A stretch of DNA of 18,317 bases from JBEVMS01 sp040508515 (GCA_040508515.1 JBEVMS010000004.1:1-18317); one strand, 5' to 3'. Shown: positions 5,445-14,025, counted from the first letter of the stretch. Made by a program: numbers and translations. Notes: generated from the sequence alone by a model not told the origin.

Positions 5445-7898
5445 ATGAAACGTAATCATCTTTCCGCAGCGATTGCGCTGACGCTTTGTTTATCCACCGG
5501 CGTCGTTGTGGCGCAAGACAACAACAACAGCACGCAGCCGACGCCGGCCGCTGCTATGCCGGCAGCGCGTGCCAACGTGTCCAGCACGTCCAATACCACC
5601 AACGACAACGCCACCCGTCGCGCCGTGCAGCAGATGAGCGCCGTGCAGGTGCAGGGCAATTCACTGTCGCTGGGCGGCGGCTTGATGTCGGTGCAGACCG
5701 CGCCCAAAGCGGTGTCGACGATCACTCGCGACGCGATCGTGCAGGCAGCGCCGGGCGCCACCTTCGTACAGATGATTGGCAGCATCCCGGGCGTCAAGGC
5801 CGCCACCGACGACGTGACCGGCTTGAACGACGGCAACTTCACCATCCGTGGCTACACCAGCGACGAGGTGGGCATTACCGTCAATGGCGCGCCGATCAAT
5901 GACAGCGGCAACTACCGCGTCTACGCGACCGAGTACGGCGATACCGAGAACATGGGCGATATCACCGTCCAGCAGGGTTATCCCGATGTGGATACGCCCG
6001 CTTCCGGTGCCGCCGGCGGTTCGATCGCCTGGGTCACCATCGACCCGTCGCACACCGCGGGCGTGGATTTCAGCCAGTCCTTGGGCAGCAATGACTACCG
6101 CCGCTCGTTCGTGCGCTTCAATACGGGCGACACCGGCCCGGTGCGTTCGTGGTTGTCCTATTCCAACAACTCCGTCGACATGTGGCGCGGCGCGGGCGAC
6201 GCGAACGTGACCAAGGTCGATGGCAAGTCGATCTGGACCATCGACGACAAGGACTCGATCAGCGCCTCGCTGCAGTACAACCGCGAAGTGAAAGACAGCT
6301 ACCTGAGTCTGACCAAGGCGCAGGCTGCGCAGAACTACAACCAGAGCTACAACGAGGTCTACAACCCCAACGGTAGCGCCTCGTCGAACACCAACTACTA
6401 CAAGCTGCACGACAATCCGTTCACCAGCGCGTTGTTCAGCCTCGATGGCGAGTTTGCGCTGAGCGACAACCTGCGCTTGTCGGTGGTGCCGTACTTCCAG
6501 TACGGCTCGGGCGGCGGTAGCTCGGCCACCACGTTCACCGAGACCACCTCGGACGCCAATCTCTACAAGGCGACCAACCAGGATTTGAATGGCAACGGTG
6601 CGATCGGTGGTAGCGCGCTGGCGTACTCCTTCAGCTACTCGTACACCTACCGTCCCGGCGTGATCGCCAAGTTGAACCAGGACTTCGGCGAGAACAACAG
6701 CCTCGAATACGGCTTCTGGTACGACAGCGCGCGTCAGCAGCAGGGCCAGGTGTTCACGCCGGTCTCCGCTAACGGCACGCCGGCGGACATCTGGGGCCAG
6801 TACGACTTGATCCGCTACCCCAACGGCCAGGTGCAGAAGGCTTACGACCAGTACACCAACACCGACACGCGCAAGGTCTTCGCCACCGACACCTGGACGC
6901 CCAACGACCAGTGGACGATCACCGCCGGGTTGGCCTATCTGTGGGTGGAGCGCGATGGCTTCATGTTCGAGAATCCCGGTTCCACCGGCTCGATCAACAG
7001 CAGCGGCGCGATCACCACGGCCAGCAGCGCCTTCGGTGGCAATGCCAGTGGCACCTACCACAAGTTCACCCCCACGGGCGGCGTGAAGTACCAGCTCAAC
7101 GAGGAGAACCAGTTCTACTTCGGTGCGGGCAAGACCTTCCGCGCGCCGGTGAACGCGGCCATCCTGAGCAATGCCTACGCCAGCACCGCCAACAGCGTGA
7201 TCAACAAGCCCGAGTCGGCGACCACCGTGGACCTCGGCTGGCGCTTCTACGGCCAAAGCTTCTCGGCCAGCGTCGATGCCTATGGCTCCAACTTCAACAA
7301 CAAGCAGGTGTCCGGCTTCGACCAGAACACCGGCCTGACCGTCTACACCTCGCTGCCCAAGGTGCACATGCGCGGCCTCAACAGCGAGGCGAGCTTCAAG
7401 CTGGATGACAACTGGTCGGTGTATGGCTCGTATGCCTATACCCAGGCGCGGATCGAGACCAACGTCAACACGCTCGGCGACGGCATCTACAACACCGATG
7501 GCAAGTCCCTGATCAATACGCCACGCAACACGGCCAACGTCAGCGTGAACTACAACGAAGGGCCGTTCTGGGCCAGCTTGAACGCGCAGTACAGCAGCGC
7601 GATCTGGGGCGACTGGTCGAACACGGAGAAGGTGGGTGGCTACACCACGTTCAACTTGAACGCGGGCTGGAAGTTCAACGACTTCTCGTCCTGGTTCACC
7701 AAGCCCTACATCAAGCTCAACGTGTTCAACCTGGCTGACCACAAGGCGCTGACCTTCGCCAACAGCAACACGTTCCTGGCGTCGAACCCCGAGAAGATCA
7801 AGGACGTCAATGGCACGACCTTGTACGCCTCATCGCCGAACTACTCGCTGCTGGAGCGCCGCAGCTTCATGGTTACCTTCGGCGCGTCGTTCTTCTAA
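5445..7898 (+). CDS. TonB-dependent outer-membrane receptor
   Basis: An 817-aa outer-membrane receptor that would import a ligand using TonB-ExbBD energy. The signal peptide is residues 1-23, with cleavage expected at VVA|QD. An unusual N/T/A/P-rich linker follows (about 24-60), then MSAVQVQG, which may stand in for a TonB box. The plug domain spans about 75-195 (TITRDAIVQAAPG, MIGSIPGVKA, FTIRGYTSDEVGITVNGAPI). The rest is a beta barrel with the GKTFRAPV motif and ends in FGASFF, the aromatic C-terminus needed for outer-membrane insertion. ATG 5445 follows GAGGAG at 5431-5436. The gene ends in a strong terminator and precedes an Oar-type receptor. The substrate cannot be read from sequence. 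Confidence 0.92.
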   Translation: MKRNHLSAAIALTLCLSTGVVVAQDNNNSTQPTPAAAMPAARANVSSTSNTTNDNATRRAVQQMSAVQVQGNSLSLGGGLMSVQTAPKAVSTITRDAIVQAAPGATFVQMIGSIPGVKAATDDVTGLNDGNFTIRGYTSDEVGITVNGAPINDSGNYRVYATEYGDTENMGDITVQQGYPDVDTPASGAAGGSIAWVTIDPSHTAGVDFSQSLGSNDYRRSFVRFNTGDTGPVRSWLSYSNNSVDMWRGAGDANVTKVDGKSIWTIDDKDSISASLQYNREVKDSYLSLTKAQAAQNYNQSYNEVYNPNGSASSNTNYYKLHDNPFTSALFSLDGEFALSDNLRLSVVPYFQYGSGGGSSATTFTETTSDANLYKATNQDLNGNGAIGGSALAYSFSYSYTYRPGVIAKLNQDFGENNSLEYGFWYDSARQQQGQVFTPVSANGTPADIWGQYDLIRYPNGQVQKAYDQYTNTDTRKVFATDTWTPNDQWTITAGLAYLWVERDGFMFENPGSTGSINSSGAITTASSAFGGNASGTYHKFTPTGGVKYQLNEENQFYFGAGKTFRAPVNAAILSNAYASTANSVINKPESATTVDLGWRFYGQSFSASVDAYGSNFNNKQVSGFDQNTGLTVYTSLPKVHMRGLNSEASFKLDDNWSVYGSYAYTQARIETNVNTLGDGIYNTDGKSLINTPRNTANVSVNYNEGPFWASLNAQYSSAIWGDWSNTEKVGGYTTFNLNAGWKFNDFSSWFTKPYIKLNVFNLADHKALTFANSNTFLASNPEKIKDVNGTTLYASSPNYSLLERRSFMVTFGASFF

Positions 7899-7925
7899 GC
7901 GTCCGCGGGTTCCATCACGTCACGC

Positions 7926-7956
7926 AAGCCGGTCCCGCAAGGGGCCGGCTTTTTTT
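7926..7956 (+). terminator. Intrinsic terminator of the first TonB receptor gene
   Basis: An 11-bp stem (7926-7936 with 7941-7951, one T-G pair) closes on a GCAA tetraloop and runs into a T-tract to 7956. It is 28 bp past the stop and closely resembles the terminator at 11561. Confidence 0.92.
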
Positions 7957-7988
7957 GTGCGCCACGAGGCGCCGTTTAATATTGCGAA

Positions 7989-8082
7989 TTGATCGCCAGT
8001 AGTTACGAAGTTGTAATAAAATACGCGTAGTTTTGATCGGCGATTGATCGCGCAGGCTGCCAGGGGCGGCCATCTGATCAAG
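7989..8082. promoter_or_regulatory. Cluster of TTGATC repeats in the oar upstream region
   Basis: TTGATCG occurs at 7989-7995, 8033-8039 and 8044-8050, and an inverted TTGATCA at 8075-8081. Two copies share the longer ATTGATCGC (7988-7996 and 8043-8051). An AT-rich TAATAAAAT at 8014-8022 could contain the -10 element of the receptor gene. The repeats could be binding sites of a regulator; none is identified. Confidence 0.3.
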
Positions 8083-8187
8083 ACATTTGTAGGGGAATCA
8101 TGATTCTGCGAAGGCTCCCAGGGCGCTGGTGGCCGGGCCGCGTCATGCCTCGTGTTTTTTATTGCGAATCTCGTGAGGTTGCGTTCA

Positions 8188-11100
8188 ATGAAAATCCATA
8201 TCCGCGCCAGGCTGCTGCCGCTGGTGATCGCCGCCCTGTTGTCCGCCGCGCCTGTACTGGCCCAGGACACCTCTTCGGCCTTGAGTGGCCGCATCGTTGA
8301 CGCCCAGGGACAGCCCGTCGCCAACGCCACGGTGCAGATCGTGCATGAGCCCACCGGCACCACCAAGGTCGTTACCACCGATGCCGATGGCCGTTATGCC
8401 GCGCAGGGGTTGCGTGTTGGTGGCCCATTCGATGTAACCGTGAGCAAGGACGGCCAAACGCAAGCCAAGCAGGATCACATCTACCTGCAATTGGCGCAGG
8501 AGTCGTCGATCAATCTGGTGGCTGGCGCCACGCAGGTGCAGGACGCGAAAAACCTCGGCGCCGTGACCGTGTCGGCCAACGCGCTGTCGCAGACGTTTTC
8601 GCCGGACAACAAGGGCATCGCGACCAATATCTCCGGCCGCGAACTGGAAGCCACGCCGACGCCCGGACGCTCGATCCAGAACATCGTGCGGCTTGATCCG
8701 CGCATCGTGATCACCGACCGCGCGCGCGGCGAGATTTCGGCGATCGGCCAGAACAGCCGTTACAACAACATCACCGTCGATTCGGTCAGTGCCAACGATC
8801 CGTTCGGCTTGAATGCCAACGGCCTGCCGACTCTGGGCACGCCGATTTCGCAGGACGCCATCGCTGCCTACAACATTTCCACCGCCAACTACGACGTGGC
8901 CACCCGTCGCGGCGTGGGCGCGGTGATCAACGCGGTGACCAAGAGCGGCACCAACGATTTCCACGGATCGGTGTACTACGCGTTCCAGAACGACGACATG
9001 ATCGGCAAGAACGAGAATGACGTTAAGTACCAAAATTTCAGCCGTCAGTGGACCGGTGGCGCAACCCTGGGTGGTCCGATCATCAAGGACAAATTGTTCT
9101 TCTTTGCCTCGGTCGAAAAGAGTACCCAGATCGGTTCGGGCAGTCCCTACGGTCCGGCCGACTCCGGCGCCGGTACGCCGATTCCTGGCTTGACCACCGC
9201 GCAGGTCAACCAGGTCCGCCAGATCGCCCAGCAGAAAGGTTTGGGCGACATTGGCACTTTCGGCGGCGGCAACACCAACCTGGAAGACAAGCGTTACCTG
9301 GGCAAGATCGACTGGAACATCGCCGACGGTCACCGTGCCAGCTTTACCTACAGCCAGACCAAGGAAACCAAGCCGATCATCACCGGCAGCACCACCAAGC
9401 TGGTGCTCTCCAGCGGCTGGTACAAAACCGCGGTGGACAGCAAGAGCTACGCGCTGCATTTCTACGATGACTGGTCGGACATCTTCTCCACCGACACCAC
9501 CGTGTCGTACGCCAGCTTCGACCAGTTCCGCGATCCCTACAACGGCGTGGCGATGCCCGATGTCACCGTCTATCCGGTGGCCTACGGTGGTCCGGCGGTG
9601 GAGTTCGGCACCGAGTACTCCAGCCAGGCCAACATCTTGAAGGTGAAGAACCTCAATGCCGCCTGGGCCGGCACGCTGTACCTGGGCGATCATACCGTCA
9701 AGGGCGGCTTCGACTTCGAGCGCGACAAGTTCTACAACCTGTTCCTGCAGAACTATTTCGGCAGCTATACCTTCGAGGACGTGCCAGGCAATAGCACGGG
9801 CCTGGCCAACTTCGCTGCCGGCAATTACTACCAGTACCGCTACAACCGCCCGGCCGATGGCCTGGGTCTGAACGACGTCGCCGCCAACTACAACATCAAT
9901 CAGTGGGGCGTGTTCCTGCAGGACACCTGGCAGGTCACCGACAAGTTGTCGGTGCAGTACGGCGTGCGCGTCGATATTCCGTTGATGGACGACAAGCCGC
10001 TCAACAATTTGGCGTTCGCCGCCGCGCCGGGCGTGACGCCGGCAGGCGTATCCACCGGCGGTTTCGGCCGTAGCAATCAGACCACCATCAACGGCAACCG
10101 CGTAGTGCAGCCGCGCATGTCGTTCAACTACGCCTTCGATACCGCGCAGATGACCCAATTGCGCGGTGGCGCGGGTCTGTTTATCGCCAACCCGCCCAAT
10201 GTCTGGGTTGGCAATATCTTCTCCAACTCGGGCATTACCCAGACGCAGTACAACTGTGGCCCGACCCAGGCTGCGCCGTGCAATGGCGTGGGCACCCCAC
10301 TGCCGCCGTTCAGTGCCGATCCGCACAACCAGAACAATGGTCTGGGCGGCGCGGGCCAGATGACGGTCAACACCGTGTCGCCGGGTTTCCGCATGCCGAG
10401 CGCGTGGAAGCTGAGCCTGGGCCTGGACAAAGAACTGCCCTGGTATGGCCTGATCGCCACCGTCGATTACGAGCACATCGATCAGCGCGACGCGATCCTG
10501 TACCAGAACCTCAACCTGGGCGCCCCCACCGGCGTGCTGCCGGATGGGCGTTCGACCTACTACGCCAATCCCTTCGGCGATCCGAAGATCCGGGGGCAAT
10601 CGCCGCGCGCCAACGCCAACAAGGCGTTCTCCGATGGCGTGATCAATCTGGCCAACACCAGCAAGGGTTCGGCCGACAGTTTGACCTTGGCCTTGAAGAA
10701 GCCGTTCGCGCAGGATTGGCAGGCCATGGTCGGCTTCACCTGGAGCCGGGCCACCGAGGTCAATCCGGGCACGTCCAGCGTGGCGCGCTCCAACTTCTCC
10801 AATAACTACGTGACCAATACCAACGAAAACGTCGCCAGCACCTCGAACTATTCGGTGCCGCGCCGGGTGATCGCCTCGTTGACCTGGCAGCACCAGTTCT
10901 TCGGCAACTATTACACCAGCGTCAGCGCGTTCTACGACGGCCACTCGGCCTCGCCGTATAGCTGGTCCTTCGGCAACGATGCCAATGGCGACGGCTTCAC
11001 CAACGACTTGGTGTATATCCCGCGTCCGGGTGAAGTCGAACTCGGTTATCGCGACAGTGCCGGCCGGGTGGTGCCGATCGATTCTCGGCTGGTCGAACAG

Positions 11101-11535
11101 TTCTATCAGTACATCCAGGAAAACGATTACCTGCGCGACCACCAGGGTGACATCGCCAAGCGCAATGGCGACCGTGCCGGCTGGATCAACCAGATCGACC
11201 TAAGCTTCAGCCAGGAAATCCCCGGCATCTTCCCCGGCAACAAGGGTGAGATCCGGCTGGATGTCTACAACTTCACCAACCTGCTGAACAAGCATTGGGG
11301 TATCGAGAAGCGCGTAGCCTTCCCGGGTGGCCGTTCACTGGCTGATTTCGCCGGCGTCGATCCGGCCACCGGCAAGTACATCTATGACATCACCTGCGGC
11401 GGCAAGCCGGGTTCGTGCACCAACTACATCAGCGGCGGCAACTACAACCCGCTGGCGGTGCCGACCTACATCAACAACAACGACGATCTGGCCCAGCGCT
11501 GGTCGGTGCAGTTGACGTTGAAGTACAAGTTCTAA
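8188..11535 (+). CDS. Oar-like TonB-dependent receptor with N-terminal carboxypeptidase-regulatory domain
   Basis: A 1115-aa outer-membrane protein of the Oar family common in xanthomonads. The signal peptide is residues 1-25 (cleavage LA|QD). A carboxypeptidase-regulatory-like beta-sandwich spans about 31-110 (SGRIVDAQGQPVANATVQIVHEPTG, TTDADGRYAAQGLRVG). The plug spans about 120-240 (GRSIQNIVRLDPRI, RGEISAIGQNSRYNNITVD, AVINAVTKSGTNDFHGS). A very large barrel follows, ending in LTLKYKF. ATG 8188 is chosen because it begins the signal peptide and has GAGG at 8175-8178. An in-frame GTG at 8152 would place a charged, non-signal stretch in front. Members of this family are linked to adhesion, protease export or peptide/sugar uptake in different bacteria; the ligand here is unknown. 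Confidence 0.92.
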   Translation: MKIHIRARLLPLVIAALLSAAPVLAQDTSSALSGRIVDAQGQPVANATVQIVHEPTGTTKVVTTDADGRYAAQGLRVGGPFDVTVSKDGQTQAKQDHIYLQLAQESSINLVAGATQVQDAKNLGAVTVSANALSQTFSPDNKGIATNISGRELEATPTPGRSIQNIVRLDPRIVITDRARGEISAIGQNSRYNNITVDSVSANDPFGLNANGLPTLGTPISQDAIAAYNISTANYDVATRRGVGAVINAVTKSGTNDFHGSVYYAFQNDDMIGKNENDVKYQNFSRQWTGGATLGGPIIKDKLFFFASVEKSTQIGSGSPYGPADSGAGTPIPGLTTAQVNQVRQIAQQKGLGDIGTFGGGNTNLEDKRYLGKIDWNIADGHRASFTYSQTKETKPIITGSTTKLVLSSGWYKTAVDSKSYALHFYDDWSDIFSTDTTVSYASFDQFRDPYNGVAMPDVTVYPVAYGGPAVEFGTEYSSQANILKVKNLNAAWAGTLYLGDHTVKGGFDFERDKFYNLFLQNYFGSYTFEDVPGNSTGLANFAAGNYYQYRYNRPADGLGLNDVAANYNINQWGVFLQDTWQVTDKLSVQYGVRVDIPLMDDKPLNNLAFAAAPGVTPAGVSTGGFGRSNQTTINGNRVVQPRMSFNYAFDTAQMTQLRGGAGLFIANPPNVWVGNIFSNSGITQTQYNCGPTQAAPCNGVGTPLPPFSADPHNQNNGLGGAGQMTVNTVSPGFRMPSAWKLSLGLDKELPWYGLIATVDYEHIDQRDAILYQNLNLGAPTGVLPDGRSTYYANPFGDPKIRGQSPRANANKAFSDGVINLANTSKGSADSLTLALKKPFAQDWQAMVGFTWSRATEVNPGTSSVARSNFSNNYVTNTNENVASTSNYSVPRRVIASLTWQHQFFGNYYTSVSAFYDGHSASPYSWSFGNDANGDGFTNDLVYIPRPGEVELGYRDSAGRVVPIDSRLVEQFYQYIQENDYLRDHQGDIAKRNGDRAGWINQIDLSFSQEIPGIFPGNKGEIRLDVYNFTNLLNKHWGIEKRVAFPGGRSLADFAGVDPATGKYIYDITCGGKPGSCTNYISGGNYNPLAVPTYINNNDDLAQRWSVQLTLKYKF

Positions 11536-11560
11536 ACGCACGACGTTTTGAGCGTCCTCG

Positions 11561-11590
11561 AACCGGCGTCCGCAAGGGCGCCGGTTTTTT
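11561..11590 (+). terminator. Intrinsic terminator of the oar-like gene
   Basis: An 11-bp stem (11561-11571 with 11576-11586, one T-G pair) has a GCAA tetraloop and continues into T6 (11585-11590). It lies 25 bp past the stop. Confidence 0.92.
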
Positions 11591-11683
11591 GCGCGCTTGA
11601 CCGGTGCCTAGGCAGGCCCGAAGCTAGGCGGTCGGCCCCGGCTGTCAACACCAGTGCGGGCCAGAAGCAGTCAGGAGAGAGCA

Positions 11684-13087
11684 ATGAGTGAGTTGGGCGT
11701 CGGCTTGGCCGACAGAAAAAATACCGTCAGCGCGCGCATTTCGCCCGCGGGCGGTTTGGACATCCTGTCGCGCAACGAGGTCATGCGCCTGCGCGACGCC
11801 AGTGGTTCGGGCCTGCACGCCTTGCTGCGCCGCTGCGCGCTGGCGGTGCTCACCTCCGGCAACATGAGCGACGATCCCACCTCGATGTTCGAGCAGTATC
11901 CGGACTTCGACATCCAGGTCTTGCAGCAGGATCGCGGCATCAAGATCGAGCTGTCGCACGCGCCGGCGCAGGCGTTCGTCGACGGCCACATCATCCGCGG
12001 CATCAACGAGCTGTTGGTGGCGGTGGTGCGCGATATCGTCTACGTGTCCACGCAATTGGAGCAGGGCAGCTTCGATCTGGACGATTCGGTCGGCATCACC
12101 CACGCGGTGTTCGAGATTTTGCGCAACGCTCGCACGCTCAAGGCGCAGATCGATCCCAACCTGGTGGTTTGCTGGGGCGGTCATTCGATCTCGCGCGACG
12201 AGTACGAATACAGCAAGCAGGTCGGCTACCAGTTGGGTCTGCGCGGGATGGACATCTGCACCGGCTGCGGGCCGGGCGCGATGAAGGGGCCGATGAAGGG
12301 GGCCAATATCGCCCATGCCAAACAGCGCCGTCGGCGCAACCGCTATATCGGCGTGACCGAGCCGGGCATCATCGCGGCCGAGTCGCCCAATCCGATCGTC
12401 AACAATCTGGTGATCATGCCGGATATCGAGAAGCGCCTTGAGGCCTTCGTGCGGATCGGCCACGGCATCATCGTGTTTCCGGGCGGCGTCGGCACGGCAG
12501 AAGAAATTCTCTACCTGCTGGGCATCCTGCTGCATCCGGACAACGCCGGCATTCCGTTCCCTTTGATTTTTACCGGTCCACGGCAGTCCGCGGCGTACTT
12601 CGAACAGATCGATCGTTTCCTGCGCCTGACCCTGGGCGACGACGTGGCCGCGCACTATCAGATCATCGTGGACGATCCGGCCGCGGTGGCGCGGGCGATG
12701 GTCAAGGGCATCGACAAGGTGCGCAACTATCGGCTGGATACCAAGGACGCGTTTTTCTTCAACTGGGCGTTGCAGATTCCCTACGCATTCCAAGTGCCGT
12801 TTCGTCCCACTCACGAGGCGATGCGTGGACTGGCGATCCATCGCGGTCGGGCGCGGCACGAACTGGCAGCGGATTTGCGGCGCGCTTTCTCGGGCATCGT
12901 TGCGGGCAACGTCAAGGACGAGGGCGTGCGTGCGATCGAGCAGTTCGGTCCGTTCGATATCGACGGCGAGAAAGACGTCATGCAGGCGCTCGATCATCTG
13001 CTGCGCGCGTTCGTGGAGCAGCATCGCATGAAGCTGCCTGGCGGCACCGCCTACGTGCCGTGTTATCGCGTCCGCAGCACCGATTAA
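11684..13087 (+). CDS. ppnN: PpnN, pyrimidine/purine nucleotide 5'-monophosphate nucleosidase (YgdH/LOG family)
   Basis: This cytosolic enzyme cleaves nucleoside monophosphates to base and ribose 5-phosphate. In E. coli it is activated by (p)ppGpp and tunes growth against stress tolerance. The 467-aa protein (E. coli 454) has the LOG signature PGGVGTAEE at 266-274, CTGCGPGAMKGPMKGA upstream of it, and the flanking domains typical of PpnN rather than the short LOG proteins (N-terminal YPDFDIQVLQQDRGIKIELSHAPA; C-terminal DAFFFNWALQIP, QVPFRPTHEAM). ATG 11684 follows AGGAGAG at 11673-11679. The gene stands alone after a terminator and is followed by the promoter of tRNA-Asn. Confidence 0.93.
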   Translation: MSELGVGLADRKNTVSARISPAGGLDILSRNEVMRLRDASGSGLHALLRRCALAVLTSGNMSDDPTSMFEQYPDFDIQVLQQDRGIKIELSHAPAQAFVDGHIIRGINELLVAVVRDIVYVSTQLEQGSFDLDDSVGITHAVFEILRNARTLKAQIDPNLVVCWGGHSISRDEYEYSKQVGYQLGLRGMDICTGCGPGAMKGPMKGANIAHAKQRRRRNRYIGVTEPGIIAAESPNPIVNNLVIMPDIEKRLEAFVRIGHGIIVFPGGVGTAEEILYLLGILLHPDNAGIPFPLIFTGPRQSAAYFEQIDRFLRLTLGDDVAAHYQIIVDDPAAVARAMVKGIDKVRNYRLDTKDAFFFNWALQIPYAFQVPFRPTHEAMRGLAIHRGRARHELAADLRRAFSGIVAGNVKDEGVRAIEQFGPFDIDGEKDVMQALDHLLRAFVEQHRMKLPGGTAYVPCYRVRSTD

Positions 13088-13112
13088 GACCAGAAAAAAT
13101 CGGTGCACAGGC

Positions 13113-13141
13113 TTGACAGGGAATTGTCGCCTAGCCAAAAT
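13113..13141 (+). promoter_or_regulatory. Promoter of tRNA-Asn
   Basis: A perfect -35 TTGACA (13113-13118), a 17-bp spacer and CAAAAT (13136-13141) as -10. The predicted start would be about 6 bp before the mature tRNA 5' end at 13154. The overlapping AAATATAC is an alternative -10 region. Confidence 0.7.
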
Positions 13142-13153
13142 ATACAGCTCCCC

Positions 13154-13230
13154 GCCCGAATAGCTCAGCTGGTTAGAGCACTTGACTGTTAATCAGGGGG
13201 TCGTTGGTTCGAGTCCAACTTCGGGCGCCA
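13154..13230 (+). tRNA. tRNA-Asn (anticodon GTT)
   Basis: A 77-nt cloverleaf. The acceptor GCCCGAA pairs with TTCGGGC, the D-arm is GCTC...GAGC, and the anticodon stem is CTTGA/TCAGG with loop CTGTTAA (GTT at 13188-13190). The T-arm is GTTGG-TTCGAGT-CCAAC, the discriminator is G, and CCA is encoded. Confidence 0.98.
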
Positions 13231-13237
13231 AAATTGA

Positions 13238-13266
13238 AAAGCCTCGCAGCGATGCGGGGCTTTTTT
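13238..13266 (+). terminator. Intrinsic terminator of tRNA-Asn
   Basis: A 10-bp stem (13238-13247 with 13254-13263, one T-G pair) has loop AGCGAT and runs into T6 at 13261-13266, 8 bp after the tRNA. Confidence 0.9.
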
Positions 13267-13448
13267 GTGTCTGCTGTTTTTACGAGCGACTGATTTGTCA
13301 CATCCGATCGTGTGGTAATTCCGCGTATCACGTTTCCCTGGGTTTAATGCGAATCCGACTACATTCTTTTTGCCCCTCCTATGCTAGACAGCGTTGGTGA
13401 CTGGTATGCTTGATGGGCACCATAAGAGGTGCGTCCGGAGTTGCCGGT

Positions 13449-13697
13449 ATGCAGGTGGGTATGTCGATCAACACGCTGTGGAACGGCGTGTGCGCTGCGG
13501 CGGTCGCCGTGTTGCGAGGACGAGGACCGTCGCATATGCAGGGTGAGAAAGGGGTGGTCGATTCAAACTTGGTTTCCTGGGTCTCGCCTGCGCGCTCGCG
13601 GCGCGAGGATGAGCAGGCGCGCCGCTCCGTTGAAGCCATGGCCCGGGTTGATCCAGCCTCCGATAGCACTACCAGTAGGCACACGCTTACCCCGTAA
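13449..13697 (+). CDS. Doubtful small hypothetical protein downstream of tRNA-Asn
   Basis: An 82-codon ORF starting MQVGMSINTLWNGVCAAAV, with GGAG at 13437-13440 giving an 8-nt spacing. The first 30 residues include a short hydrophobic stretch (VCAAAVAVL), and the rest is polar and Arg/Ser-rich. I recognise no domain. Another open frame over the same bases (13429-13710) and an antisense one are about as long, so this may be non-coding sequence or a decayed gene. The stretch 13267-13448 shows nothing else I can support. Confidence 0.25.
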   Translation: MQVGMSINTLWNGVCAAAVAVLRGRGPSHMQGEKGVVDSNLVSWVSPARSRREDEQARRSVEAMARVDPASDSTTSRHTLTP

Positions 13698-13714
13698 GTG
13701 GGTGAACTAGGAGC

Positions 13715-13789
13715 ATGACGGGCTGTGCACAGTGTGGGCACATCACCCTGGCGATCATGCATCCGTTCCTTATGGGGCATGAATTGTGA
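13715..13789 (+). CDS. Possible 24-codon ORF with a CxxCxH motif, coupled to the next ORF
   Basis: ATG 13715 opens a 24-codon frame beginning MTGCAQCGHITLAIM, with Cys4, Cys7 and His9. Its stop TGA (13787-13789) overlaps the GTG start of the next ORF as GTGA. AGGAG at 13709-13713 is only 1 nt from the ATG, too close for normal initiation, so translation is doubtful. Confidence 0.2.
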   Translation: MTGCAQCGHITLAIMHPFLMGHEL

Positions 13790-14025
13790 CTACAGTGCTG
13801 TTTGACGTGTGCAATGACCCCCTTCCTTCGGGAAGCTGGCCGGTATTACGTAACGGTGTCCAAGTGGGTACTTTTGCCTCCAAGTCGGCCGCGATTGCCT
13901 GTGCGATGCATGAAGCCACGCGGAGCGCGCAACAGCACGAGGCAGTGACGGCTTCCATCCATATTGAAGGGGCTGACGGCGTCTGGCGGATTTTTGATAC
14001 GTCGATGAATGCGCCGTTGCCTTAA
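13786..14025 (+). CDS. Small DUF2188-like protein
   Basis: A 79-aa protein whose pattern resembles DUF2188: a tryptophan followed by a short strand (GSWPVLRNGVQVGTFASK), an Ala-rich helix (SAAIACAMHEATRSAQQH), then a closing strand (VTASIHIEGADGVWRIFD). DUF2188 members are small cytosolic proteins of unknown function. The start is taken as GTG 13786 (MTTVLFDV), with GGGG at 13774-13777 as a possible ribosome site. The resemblance is by eye and weak. The gene is convergent with the pilin gene downstream, with no clear terminator between them. Confidence 0.5.
   Translation: MTTVLFDVCNDPLPSGSWPVLRNGVQVGTFASKSAAIACAMHEATRSAQQHEAVTASIHIEGADGVWRIFDTSMNAPLP

Noticed and set aside
5661..7742. Long antisense frame (693 codons) opposite the first TonB receptor
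   Set aside because: It mirrors the codon bias of the + strand gene, is rich in V/R/A/G repeats without recognisable domains, and the + strand gene is unmistakable.
8185..11142. Very long antisense frame (985 codons) opposite the Oar-like receptor
   Set aside because: It is a shadow frame caused by high GC at third positions; the sense protein has signal peptide, plug and barrel motifs.
11645..13138. 497-codon antisense frame opposite ppnN
   Set aside because: It has no domain or ribosome site, and it covers an obvious conserved gene on the other strand.
13154..13230. tRNA-Asn as an attachment site of an integrated element
   Set aside because: No second copy of the tRNA 3' end and no integrase are present in the window.
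13379..13780. 133-codon minus-strand ORF after tRNA-Asn
   Set aside because: Its composition is low-complexity and Cys/Ser/Thr/Pro-rich as in shadow frames, with no domain seen.
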